NCBI GenBank assembly: GCA_026122225.1
Contig: JANEZZ010002357.1
Location: 434,001 to 498,000 of the forward strand
Direction of reading: 5' to 3'
From: Heloderma charlesbogerti
Lineage: Eukaryota > Chordata > Lepidosauria > Squamata > Helodermatidae
Length of the DNA: 64,000 nucleotides
The position numbers and the translations under genes were made by a program. Below are positions 44,498 through 55,189 of this stretch, piece by piece; position 1 is the stretch's first letter, and the number at the start of each line of letters is the position of its first letter. A model generated the notes under the pieces. The model searched no databases. It saw nothing but the letters and a program-made list of their open reading frames with translations, and had not been told where the DNA came from.

Positions 44498-46140
44498 CAG
44501 TCAGGTCCAGAAATATTGGAACAAGGATAACTGTTTTGGCAGTTGGCCTCTGTACACCACCACATTGAAGTTGAAAGGAAACACACCCAGATGGGAGCGA
44601 AGTCAGGACTTTCAGCTGTAATTCAAGGGATGTGACAAAAGTGGGGCACTAACCATTCAGGAAGGACAGCCAGTGGCATACACACACACCATCATTGGTG
44701 GCTCATAAGTAATGGAACGAATGGCTGACAAGCAGCTGCATGGCCAGGTGTGGCCTGTTTCCTGGGTACCCCACAACCAAGCAAGCAGATAAAAGGCCTA
44801 AAGGTGGTTCTGAGTGGTACATTTGCATTTGGTAGCTGTTCACTGGAACTCCCAACCTGAGGGCCAAAGAGGTGTCCATGCAAGTGAAGGAGGCCATCAT
44901 TAGGCTGGGGAAACAAAATAAACCCATCAGAGAGACAGCAAAAACAGTGGGAGTGGCCAATACAACAGTTTGGAACATCCTGAAAAAGAATGAATTAATT
45001 GGCAAGCTCAGCAACAGCAAAAGGCCTGGAAGACCATGGAAGACAACTACAGAGGATGACCACAGAATTCTGCTCATGGTGAAGAGGAACCCTTTCACAA
45101 CATCTAGCCAGGTCAAGAACACTCTTGCGGAGGTCAGTATGTCATTGTCAACATCTACAGTCAAGAGATGGCTTTATGAATTTAAGAGGCTTCACAACAA
45201 GGTGCAAACCACTGGTAACACTCAAGAACAGACAGGCCAGATTAGCCTTTGCCAGCAAACACCTAAGAAAGCCTGCCCAGTTCTGGAAGAAGATTCTTTG
45301 GACTGATGAAACCAAGATTAACTTGTACCAGAATGATGGGAAGAGAAAAGTATGGAGAAGGAAAGGAACAGCTCATGATACAAAGCATACATCATCTGTC
45401 AAACAGGGTGGAGGCAGTGTTATGGCATGGGCATATATGGCTGCCAATGGAACTGGGTCACTGGTGTCTATTGATGACCTGACTGCTGATCAAAGCAGCA
45501 GGATGAATTCTGAAGTGTATAGGGCTATACTTTCTGCTCAGATTCGGCCGAATGCTGCCAAACTGATAAAACGCTGCTTCATATTGCAGATGGATAATGA
45601 CCCAAAACGTACAGCAAAAGCTATCCAAGAGTTTCTCAAGGCAAAGAAGTAGGATGTTCTTCAATGGCCAAGTCAGTCACCTGATCTCCACCCAGTAGAG
45701 TATGCTTTTCACTTACTGAAAACAAGACTGAAGGCAGAAAGACCCACAGACAAGCAGCAGCTGAAGGCAGCTGCAGTAAAGGCCTGGCAAAGCATCTCGA
45801 GGGAGGAAACTCAGCATTTGGTCATGTCCATGGGTTACAGACTTCAGGCAGTCATTGACTGCAAAGGATTTTCATCCAGGTATTAAAGGTGATCCTTAAG
45901 TTTGAAATGATGTTGGTTTGTTCCACTACTTATGAGCCACCAACAATGTGTGTGTGTGTATGCCACTGGCTGTCCTTCCTGAATGGTTAGTGCCCCACTT
46001 TTGTCAAACCCCTTGAATTACAGCTGAAAGTCAGACTTTGCTCCCATCTGGGTGTGTTTCCTTTCAACTTCAATGTGGTGCTGTACAGAGGCCAACTGCC
46101 AAAACAGTTATCCTTGTTCCAATATTTCTGGACCTGACTG
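44498..46140 (+). mobile_element. Tc1/mariner transposon with long terminal inverted repeats
   Basis: The ends are CAGTCAGGTCCAGAAATATT and its reverse complement at 46121-46140. Inverted similarity continues for about 225 bp on each side (44498-44722 and 45916-46140), including GGAACAAGGATAACTGTTTT and GACAGCCAGTGGCATACACA blocks. The left flank is the expected TA (44496-44497); the right flank reads CA, one transition away. The 1643-bp length is normal for the family and the ends look intact, so a supplied transposase might still recognise them. Confidence 0.9.
44872..45886 (+). pseudogene. Tc1-type DDE transposase, frameshifted and with an internal stop
   Basis: The N-terminal paired-like DNA-binding domain is readable in one frame (KEAIIRLGKQNKPIRETAKT, then GRPWKTT at the GRPR-like hook). 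Near 45190-45230 the homology moves to another frame, which holds LWTDETKINLYQNDGKRKVW (first catalytic Asp) and MDNDPKRTA (second Asp). TAG at 45651-45653, where a Trp codon is expected, ends this frame; the rest is still readable downstream (DLHPVEYAF, third catalytic Glu, DD34E spacing) up to about 45886. One frameshift and one nonsense change inactivate it. Confidence 0.88.
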
Positions 46141-46142
46141 CA

Positions 46143-47061
46143 TATACAAGCAGCTAATGCCTAGTGAATACCTATGTAAAAATGTAGCCATTATCACACT
46201 CTGTAATCTTTTAGAAATTTTGACCAAATGGTCATTACAGAGCTATCTACATGTTTAAATACCTGAATTATGGGGGTGGGGGGGACAATTTTAAAAATGT
46301 TCATTCTTTGAACAAACAATGAACTGATGTACTGAACATTTTGAAGAATAATATACTGTTGACCCATTCCCTTACAGCAAGTAGGGCTGATTATTCCACC
46401 CATTCCAGAATATTCAGCATTGACTATATCAATCCTGAGATCTTTTAATTGGAGACTCTGAGAACTGAACCTGAAAGCCATGTGGCTCAGCCACTTTAAT
46501 GGGGATGCCCTCATTAAAAACAAGAGCTTCCTTGCTCCATTTTAGCCTGTAATATGAAATTTATATTAGATATCTAATCCTCCTAGAAAGGGGTTTACAA
46601 TGCAATTACCAGCAGAGCAGCCAGGTATCAAATATAATCACATACAGCACCGGCAGGATTTAGCAGAATTTCCAGCAGCCAGGATTTCCTGCTACTGGGC
46701 AAAGTGGATTCTGCAGAAACCTGTCAAAACTCACATCTCTCTGCATTTCATTTAGCCACTTTTGTCCTTAGGCAGCACCTTTTCATCCCCCCGAAAGCAG
46801 TGCATGATGAAGTCCACATTCGTTTACATTTTTACATTTAAAAAGTCATTCCTACTTGCAAGGAGGAAGAGAGACTTTGCTTTGTTCTTTGCAATTCTTA
46901 CCAGTTACAAAGGTCAGAAATCCTGCCTTGGCACACAAGCTGAACGCTCTTTGCTCGGTGAGAGCAAACCACAGAGGGCCTATAAAAGCCGCTAGTTCCC
47001 TTTAAATAGCCCAATGCAAAGTCTGCCAGCTAGCGAGATCCAGGAGTGGCACTCGACAGGC
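46143..47061. other. No gene seen
   Basis: AT-rich; ends at the RE1. Confidence 0.6.
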
Positions 47062-47082
47062 ATCAGCACCAGGGACAGCTCC
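47062..47082 (+). promoter_or_regulatory. RE1/NRSE-like REST binding site in DPP6 intron 1
   Basis: The 21-bp motif has both RE1 half-sites intact, CAGCACC and GGACAGC, separated by the usual 2 bp (AG), and ends CTCC where the consensus has CGCC. Only about three positions differ from the classical 21-bp RE1. It lies about 3.3 kb downstream of the DPP6 first exon and outside any repeat I recognise (the nearest foldback starts at 47119). REST silences neuronal genes outside neurons, so the site fits its host gene. Confidence 0.7.
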
Positions 47083-47118
47083 AAAAGACAGCACTCCTCA
47101 ACACCAGTGTACAAAGGA

Positions 47119-47220
47119 GGCTTCCCCAGAGGTGGTAGACTGCAATTCCCATGGCCATGCTGGTGAATGATGGGAGTTGCAGTCCAACACATATGGAGAG
47201 CACCAGGTTGAGGAAGGCTG
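47119..47220. repeat. Palindromic CCCCAACCTGG foldback repeat (diverged)
   Basis: GGCTTCCCCAGAGGTGG through GGGAGTTGCAGTCCAACAC and GCACCAGGTTGAGGAAGG. Lies 37 bp from the RE1 at 47062-47082. Confidence 0.62.
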
Positions 47221-47989
47221 GTATAAAGAAATGCAGGCAGGGGGGACAGGATTTCCCTAGTGCTGTCATTTTGCAAACAAACAGCATGTGTACATCTGAA
47301 CCACATTTTCATCTGAATTCACCTAAAACCTGTCACATAATACATGTTACTGTAACCCCTTCTAGATGGATGCTGCTGTATCTCAACTTCTGACTAGCTA
47401 GACATTTGGAGTAAAGTCAGTCAATTCTTATATTCCTCCACCCACGACATGGCTCTTACGTATTAATACTTCCTGTTCAGAGGAAATATGCATTGACTTG
47501 TTCCTCCAAACCTAGAATTTATTAGCTGGCGGAATAGCTGAAGCAGGGAAAATATCCTAGCTTCTGCAAGGTGAATTAAATTAATGGTGGTGTTTTGGCT
47601 ATTTTTTTTTTTAAACCCATAATTATTAGTGATTGGGGTAAAATCAGGCAGAAGAAGCTAACAGTTTACTAAACAGTTGTGATACTTGTGATATAAGGTG
47701 GGTGCATATATTTTTGTATGTATATAGAAGACTATAGATGTGGAGAAGAGTGGGTTGACGATTACCTTCTGATATCTTTCCAGCCTGAGGTTTAAGACTT
47801 CTGGCAAGTTGTATTTCAGACTTTCTGGTAATCTGTAAACCCCAAACCACACTTCGTATGATTCAGCAAAGTGCTTTTGAGAAAGAATGGGCCTGCCATT
47901 TTTTCACTCTGCTTGGACCAGAAGACATTATATTGCATGTTGTTATACAGAACACACTCTTCACAAACCTAGGTTCAGAAGAGATATGG

Positions 47990-48125
47990 CAGCCCTTCCC
48001 AACCTGGTGCCCTCCAGATGTTTTGGAGTGCAATTCCCAGCATTCCTGATGATTGGCCATGCTGGCTGAGGCTGATGGGAGTTGAGGTCCAAAACATCTG
48101 GAGGACACCAAGTTGGGAAAGGATG
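47990..48125. repeat. Palindromic CCCCAACCTGG foldback repeat
   Basis: The best preserved copy: CAGCCCTTCCCAACCTGGTG and (reverse) CATCCTTTCCCAACTTGGTG, with CTCCAGATGTTTTGG in both arms. Flanking 8-mers match at only 5 of 8, so no duplication is claimed. Confidence 0.75.
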
Positions 48126-48231
48126 GGTCATGGTTTTGACTTTTTAAAGTAGCATCACCACAAATCACTGCACATGTTAAATTCCCATATTTGTTTTGCA
48201 GCTGAAACTCATCCCAGTTTTTAATATCACA

Positions 48232-48392
48232 GATCTCTCTCTCTCTCTCTCTCTCGCTCTGTGAGATAATCAAGACATCTGTCATATCAAAAACTGGGGT
48301 GGATGGGGGGGCAGTGAAATGTAAGCTCCAAGCTAAGCTTTTTTTTTTTTTAAGTTGGGGGGCACGTGTGTGTGTGTGTGTGTGTGTGTGTA
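48232..48392 (+). repeat. (TC)n, poly-T and (GT)n cluster
   Basis: (TC)n at about 48234-48259, T11 at 48340-48351 and (GT)n at about 48366-48391, just before the CTCF match at 48439. Confidence 0.9.
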
Positions 48393-48438
48393 AAAGATAT
48401 GTTTCTTTTTTAAAAAAAATGTTCTTTGCTTTCTCATA

Positions 48439-48452
48439 CTGCCATCTAGTGG
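48439..48452 (-). promoter_or_regulatory. CTCF core motif match
   Basis: On the minus strand the sequence reads CCACTAGATGGCAG, matching every position of the CTCF core CCASYAGRKGGCRS. It lies about 1.9 kb inside DPP6 intron 1, next to (GT)n and poly-T tracts. Occupancy cannot be judged from sequence. Confidence 0.5.
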
Positions 48453-49634
48453 GCAATTCATGGGATAGAATAGGTTACAGTCAACAAACCCAGTCAGAAT
48501 CATTTCACTTTGTTGTGAAATTTATTTTGTTGTTAACCTTTAAAAAAATTATCTCAAGGATTCTGAGTTGGTTTAATTTAGATCTTCTTTGCCCCACTAA
48601 ATATTACAGTGGAACTTCAATTAGGATTTTGCCTGTTTTTAAGAGGGTGGAAGTTAACTTCTCTTCTCCACCTATTGGTTTTTGGAAAATAGAACCTGTT
48701 GGCTCTTTTCAAGGATTTTTGTGCTTCTCTTCTTGTTTGGGTGTGGGTGTGTGTGGGAGAGACAACCAACCCTCAAACTATGTCCCACAAAGCATTCTCT
48801 CAATGAATAAGCCAAGAGAAAAGAAAATCCCACGACTTCTTTGCAATAGCTCTCTCAACAGGGATCTTAAGTAAGTGAAAGAAATAGTTTCTCTTCTCTC
48901 CATGTTCCAAAGCAATCACTAGTTTGTGGTAATTACTAGTGACTTCTACCATTAAAGCCTGAGCACAGCTGCTGATCCAATAGAAACTTCAGAAGAAACA
49001 ATACTTAGAAATAAATATTCTGCATGGACAGAGCGAAAGAACCCTAGACACTGAAGCTATTATGCTATCTACCCCTCTCTCTAACTTTTATAACTTATAT
49101 ATTTATTTACGCATGCACAAGTCGGAGGCACACACACAACAAACATGATGAAGCTGCCTTTGGAAAGGGCAAACCTGATAATAAGGTACTACTCCAGCCT
49201 AAATGAAGTCATCGTGATCTAACTCTCCCTTTTCAAAGGAACTATCAATCCAAGATGATTTCAACTTTTTTTTTCCTTGCCACCATCAACCCCAGCAGCC
49301 AGCAAGTGCCCTGGATGAGTCACTCGTTACTAAGGTAATATGCAAATAAAAACGGGTTGAAATCTCTCCCAGCACCAGGAAGGAAGGATAGAAAGAAGGA
49401 ATTGGGAGGGAGGATGAGAAAAGAAAGAAAAATGTGTTTGCTCAAATTTACACTTCAGTACCTTCTTGGAGCTTAATATAGCCGCCTAAGGTCAGTTTTT
49501 TTTTGTTTCTTGCTAGTTTTTAAAATAGAGGCGCGGGGTGGGGATAAAGCGATGGTTTCAACAAGAAAGAAAGGAAAAGTTTTCACCAGAAAGAAGAACG
49601 GCAGGATTTCTTTCAAAAGTATTCCGATTTTTAC
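48453..49634. other. No gene seen; promoter-proximal intron
   Basis: Low in recognisable repeats; lies immediately inside the gene from the CpG island. Confidence 0.5.
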
Positions 49635-49722
49635 AGTCCGATCCTATGCGTATTTCCTTTGATGTAAGTGCTACCGAGTTCAACGGGGCGTACTCCTGGT
49701 GAATGGGCTGCACAGGGATTAT
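49635..49722. repeat. Short palindromic CAATCCTAT MITE
   Basis: CAGTCCGATCCTATGCG, GTTCAACGGGGCGTACTCC, ending CACAGGGATTATC. It lies about 0.5 kb below the DPP6 CpG island. Confidence 0.55.
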
Positions 49723-50045
49723 CTCATTCTCCCCTAAACCGAAGTTAAGTTCAGATCAGCGGGACTTGTTTCCAGCCAATGCGTGTTGGAGACGCGATGC
49801 CCGCATCTTCACGCTTCAAGGGAGCGGGAGAGAAAGAGAACGGAGTTTCCCTCGTGAGGCTCCACAACATAACTAAAAGACCCACAGCCTTTTTAAAGAG
49901 GGGGGGGGCAAAATAGGAGAGATGCATAGAGGGGGAAAGCCTTCAACCGAGCCTCTCTCTTTCACCCCCCCCCCCGCCCCAATGAACCATTCCCTGGGAC
50001 TTCGGAGCTACACCCCGACTCGCTGCTGTTTCCAACTCTTTCGGA

Positions 50046-50046
<1 letters not shown>

Positions 50047-50083
<37 letters not shown>
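50047..50083 (+). repeat. (TC)n(AC)n compound microsatellite at the CpG-island edge
   Basis: About ten TC units run directly into about eight AC units, some 270 bp inside DPP6 intron 1. Confidence 0.95.
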
Positions 50084-50149
50084 GTGTCACTTCGAGGGGT
50101 TATGAGGGAACCGCGTATCACAAGGGCATCTCACGGCTAGAATTTCGCA

Positions 50150-52050
50150 GAGAGGGACGAGTCAAAACAAAACCGCCGGAAAAGCAGACAAAACCACGCG
50201 CGGCCCGCCGGAGCGAGCGAGCGAGCGGCGCAGGGGAAATCCGGAGACAAAACTGGAGAGGACGGGATGAACGGGAGGGAGCCGAGCAGCCTCAACCCCG
50301 CATCCCCCCAGGGCCACCCAACCCCAGGCAGGCAGGCAGGCAGGGGCTGGCTTACATCTTCCTCCTCGCAGTCACCCCTCCTCGCCTGGTACTGGAAGCG
50401 GGGTCTCGGGTGGTCTGGCGGCAGCGGCCGCGCGGGCTTCCCTCCTCCTCCGGCGGCGTCCTCCTCGGCGCACGGGGAGCCCAGGAGATGACTCGCTTCT
50501 GGAGCGATCGGGAAAGACCTGGAGGTGTTGATCTTCCCGCCGAACCTCTGGTACAAGGAAGCCATCGAGCCGATCCAGGACGGCGCGAGGCGGGGGCGGG
50601 CTGCTGGCGTGGCTCCGTCCGCCGAGGCGGGCTGGCGGGCTCCGCGCGAGCGGCGCGCCGGCAGAGCGGGAGGCTGGTCTCCGGCTCTCGCTCTCCCGCT
50701 CGGCTCCGATCGCCTGCTGCCGCCGCCGCCGCCGCGCCAAGTCAGAGCCCCCTCGGCAGCATGTCAGCGGAGCGGGCGAGGAACGCGCGCGCTCGCTCGC
50801 TCTTCCCTCGACAGCGTGAGGAGGGGGAGAGGAGAAGAGCGCGGGGGGCATAGCCCGAATGCCCGCCCAGAGACGCCAGGCGGCCCCCCGGCCCGGCCTG
50901 GGGGTGCTGCTCAACCCCAGAGAGATCCCGCGTTCTCTCCCCCCTCCAGAAAAGATGCCCCCGGATAGAGGCGCCTGAGCCGATCGGAAGGGGGGGGGAG
51001 GAGAGGAGAGGAGGGGGGGTGGCTCATTCGCCCAGCGCCTCCCTGGGGCGGCAGAGCGGCCGTCTCCGAGGTCTGTCTCAGGGCAGCAGTGCACGACGGA
51101 GGAGGAGGAGGAGGGGATGGGAGGAAGGAAAGGAAAACTCCCCCCCCCCGCGCGCGCGCCTGTGCCGCGGCGGGGGTGAGCGCGTGCGGGGTGCGATAAG
51201 GCTGCGAGAGCCGGGAGGAGGAGGCGTGGGGGGCAGACACACAAGCAGGGGAGACCTCATTCAGAGCACGTTGTTCATCGCGGAGGGAGGAGGGAACGAG
51301 GGCGGACAGGAGGAAGGGCGGCGGCGGCGGCCTCCGTAGTGCTTTCCCGGGGGGGGGGGGCTTGCGGCGGCCGTGGGGAGGGAGATGGCGGGGTTGATCC
51401 CCCCTCCCCCTTGGAAAACTTGAAGAGACTCCAGAAGAGGGGCGGGCGCCGACTGCAGCCGCTGCTGGAAGGGGCGGGCAGCGGGGCGTAAGGGCGCGAG
51501 TGGAGATGGCAGCGGGGGAGGCGGGGAGGGAAGAGGCCCACCCTCCACCTGGCGCAAAGCGCCAACGGCTCGCGCAGCGCCCGGCTTGGGAGCGACTGCC
51601 GCTTCCGCGCGGCGTGATGTCTGTGCCTCGATCTCCGGCACCAGGAGGGGAGTCGTTCGCTCCTTTCCCTCTCTGGGACCAGCTGCAGAGCGCGGCGGCG
51701 GCGGCAGGAGACTGGAGGGGAGCGGTGACTTTTCCTCCAGGCTCGTTCGTTATCGCTACGCTCTCGGCCGCCCCCCCCCCCGCTCGTTTAATCAGCCAAA
51801 TTGTCTCGTAACATTTCGCTCTTAATTCGCTTTGCTGCAGTAAAACGTGCTTCAGCGCCCCTCCGTGGAAACACGCGCGCGGTGTTTCTCCGCGAGCGAG
51901 CCTCGGGAATAAACAGCGCGCGAGACCCGGGGACTCGGGCGGCCCAGAGCCGCGGGCTGGGCGCAATGGACCCGGGAGAGGGAAGCTAAGGGGCTCCGCT
52001 GCTCTAATTGGTTGCGCTGCTCTGACGTAGCCCCCAGCCAGAGAGACTCG
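50150..52050 (-). promoter_or_regulatory. DPP6: CpG island: DPP6 promoter and 5' UTR region
   Basis: About 1.9 kb of GC-rich, CpG-dense sequence contrasts sharply with the AT-rich flanks and spans the DPP6 ATG and its upstream region. It contains several GC boxes (for example GGGGCGGGC near 50593 and GGGGCGGG near 51440-51475), a (CCG)n run near 50720-50735, and on the minus strand a CCAAT box near 52004-52008 (ATTGG on plus). I see no convincing TATA box, so dispersed initiation is likely. The start site cannot be fixed from sequence. Long overlapping frames in this region are by-products of GC richness. Confidence 0.8.
50356..50565 (-). CDS. DPP6: DPP6 first coding exon (long isoform), N-terminal cytoplasmic segment
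   Basis: This exon encodes the first 70 residues of dipeptidyl-peptidase-like protein 6, a catalytically inactive type II membrane glycoprotein that associates with Kv4 channels and alters their trafficking and gating in neurons. The frame opens MASLYQRFGGKINTSRSFP, then EASHLLG, and closes with PRFQYQAR followed by an acidic run ending CEEED. That matches the known start and end of the long DPP6 N-terminus; the middle is variable and here shorter and less Gly-rich than in mammals. Codon 70 (GAT) is followed directly by GTAAGC, a strong donor, leaving phase 0. The transmembrane segment and the beta-propeller/hydrolase ectodomain lie in later exons outside the window. The ATG has +4 G but a weak -3 base. 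It lies in a CpG island, as expected for a first exon. The identification comes from remembered family sequence, not a search. Confidence 0.9.
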
Positions 52051-55000
52051 GGCCTTCTGCGGGATTCACCTGAGCTCGTCCCAACAGGATCCCCACCAAG
52101 CGATGCTCTCACTGGGCTAATGGAGGGGGGGCGGTGGTCCTGTGATGGGTGGCTAACGAGATTAGGTGAAGGGAACGGTTGCACTTCTAGCCTTCCCCCC
52201 ACCATCAGGTTGCTGGGTTTCTATAGTAACAGATGTTTGGGATTCTTTTTAAAAAAAAAAAATAAGAGTCAGGAGACACCGAGGAAGGGAATGCAGCTCC
52301 ACCCCACCCCCTTCGATCTTCCTCCTTGACTCACTTTGCAAACACTGGTTTATAAGGAATGTGAGAATTAAGTTCACAAGTTGACCTCTGATGTTCCTAT
52401 TTACAGCACATTCCAGTTTACTTTTCTCTCTTTTTAACATCAAGCACATTTTCCATTGTCTTGTAGTGAACATGGTCTCATGGGAAGGGGGATGCTTTCC
52501 CCACCTTTATAAATAATAATTAAAAAAGCCAATTATATCCTCAGCTGCTTGAACCCCTTTCATTTTATTTGCCAGTCAATGTAACGTTCCTTCCTCAGTA
52601 CCAGCAAAACAAAACCGGCCACCTAATGACAGAGCATTTTTCTCTGCACCCCAAAGAGGAGTTTTCATCTGCTGGGGTCTTTGAAGTCAGTGCTGAAAAC
52701 CATAACATTTAGATGAAAAGGGGAACCTCAGATCTTGGGGGGAGCAGGGGGGGATGGACAACCCTGCCAAGCACACTTCCTTCCCTGCCTGTAGCTGAAA
52801 ACAAAACACCCATAATTTTGATTTTCCGGACTCAGCTCATGACATTTAATTAAAAGAAAGCTTAAAAGTGAACCCATGGCTCCCAGAAGTAGGTTTCTGC
52901 ATGAAGTCAAGCATTCCATCACAAGCTATATGAGACTGTCACCTAAACATAAACCAGTGCAACTTTCCACAGACCAGCTGCCCACGAGATTGATTCATGG
53001 TTGTGCCATAAAGCACACTGGTGCAGAATTATTGTCGTTCTCTTCACTAAAAGTAATACTCTTGCGATGAACGTCTTAGCTAAATTCGAGGAAACGAATT
53101 GTGAGCACCAGCACCTCATTTTAATGCACACTGGCAGGAGATTAGTAAGGCACAGCAGAAAAGCAAGGAACAAAGCAAAAATCTAGTGAAAGATAACATG
53201 GAATGTTCTCTCCTTAGAAACGTTGGTGGAGGAACCCTAAAAGAAAAATCAAAAGATGACTACAAAATGTCAACAGGGGGGAAATGCCGATATGAAATTC
53301 ACACCTTTAAAATGATGCATTTTAATAAAAATGCTTAGCACATTTTCAACAGTGCTGCATTCTTACTTGCCTCTCAACCACTTTGGGCCATTCCTTCATG
53401 ATTTCCTTCACAGAATATAACATGCTTGCTAGTCAGAAACTACTGAAAGTCTATTAAACCATTGGGCAATTCATAGAACACAGAAGCAGCACTGCCTGGA
53501 AGCAAACAGTTCAGGATACTTCAGCACAAGTGATGCTTAAGCTGTTTGGCTGCCCACCCAAGAAATCAGCACCACACTGCAGCTTGAATGCGGTCTGTGT
53601 AAGGAAAATAATATTTTATGTGTCTAATCACTCCATCTAACAGCAAACTCATGTGTTGGGTGCTGATAGAAATGGAGCCAAAATGGAGCCATTGAGAAAC
53701 CAGAAAGAAGTATCGGCATGTTCAGGGGAAGCCTGAGGTTTGCAGAGTTGCCAAAACAAAAAACACCCATTAATCCCTTTCTATAAACCCACAAGAAATC
53801 CCATACAAAATAGCCAAAAGATGGATGGAACATGATCAGTAGTTACAGAATGTTGAGTATGAGCAGGGGATGGAGTGGGGACAAATGAAAGGATTTGCTG
53901 GACGAAGACATGGCTGAAGACACCCCCTGTTAGAAGGGGAAGATACACCACAACATTTTGTTTTAAGTTCCACTTGTACTGCTCTGTTCCTGTTCTGCTG
54001 CAAGAGCTGAACTTTCTTTCAGCCCTTTTCCTGCCCTACCAATCCAGCAGCATCAGGAGGTGGGACATATAGACTCACGCAATTTGAAAGAGAGACAGAG
54101 AGAGGATGCTAATGGTGCTGTATAACGGACATAGGTAATGCCACCAAAATTAAGGCAGTCTCTGTAGTCTCATGTAAAGAAGTTGATTTCTCAGCCCTGC
54201 ACGAAACACCTTTTGACTCAAGTGACATAGTAAAATCATATGAGGATAAAAGCTTGTAGGTCTCAGGTTCGTTTTCTAGCGACGACCCATATCAGCCTCT
54301 ACATACACCTTTAAACTGCAGTAATCTTGACAGTAGAATGTAGGCAGTCAAAGGCAGGACCAAGGGAACAGCTGTAGCCTTCCTTATTTTCCCCTGCCCC
54401 GAAGACGTTCTTTCCCATTTTGCAATGCTATGCCTCATTCAGCGCCCAACGGTGCACTGAAAGTGGATGGCTCATCTGGAACTGGAGGCATGGTAATCAT
54501 TTAATTAGAGACTGGGACCTGCCATGGTAATTCAGACCAACGGTCCATCTACCTCAGATTCCCTTTCTCGGACAGTGCCAAGTACAGAATGTTTCAGGGG
54601 AAGTGCTGAAGCAGCCAGAGGAAACTACAGAATCCTAACCCTTAGCTGCCACTCACTTTCACCTTCTGACCACCAGAGGTTTAGGCAAAACCATAGAGGG
54701 GGGGCAGATTTCCTGAGTGCAGATCACCCAATGAACCTTGGAGGGCTTTTCTTTTTCAAGTAACTCAGAGGGTGTACAGTACACAAATGCATTTTTCACC
54801 TGCTACATCATCTCTACAATAGCAACAACTGCTGCAGAAATCAAACACTGTGGGTGCCTGCAATAGCAGAAGACGCGTCCAGCCATTTTTCCTTGCTGAA
54901 GTCATCTTCCAGTAGTTGATATATAATACCTTTACTTGCACAGTAGGGGCCCTCTGATTGTGTACAGTGGAGTCTGGATTTATATATACTCCTATTCTAC

Positions 55001-55189
55001 TTAATATAATAAAGTATCTAAGCATTTACATGCAAAATAGTATAAAACCCACAGATACAATACATATAATATTATAATACATGTAAAATACATTTATTAT
55101 ACAATATAATAAATGATAATGTTAAACAATAAGAAATAACACAGTAAAACAACAGCATCATAATCAATTATGAGCCAGGTAAACTTGTA
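52051..55189. other. Upstream flank of DPP6, no gene seen
   Basis: Few recognisable repeats over about 3.1 kb, unlike most of the window. It could contain promoter-proximal regulatory DNA, but no motif stands out. Confidence 0.5.

Larger units (their letters stand above)
1..50355 (-). other. DPP6: 5' part of DPP6 intron 1
   Basis: Inferred from the donor at 50354-50355 and the absence of any recognisable DPP6 exon at lower coordinates. DPP6 is known for very long first introns and alternative first exons. I looked for an alternative start or for exon 2 (transmembrane segment) and saw none. The intron is packed with old and moderately young transposons, listed separately. Confidence 0.8.

Noticed and set aside
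1..50355. Alternative DPP6 first exons or exon 2
   Set aside because: I found no frame resembling the transmembrane exon or a short alternative N-terminus with a donor. Very short exons could be missed by eye.
50372..51966. Long overlapping frames (up to 351 codons) in the CpG island on both strands
   Set aside because: They overlap in several registers, are Pro/Arg/Ala/Gly-rich and resemble no protein; they follow from GC richness. Only the DPP6 frame ends at a strong donor with a recognised sequence.
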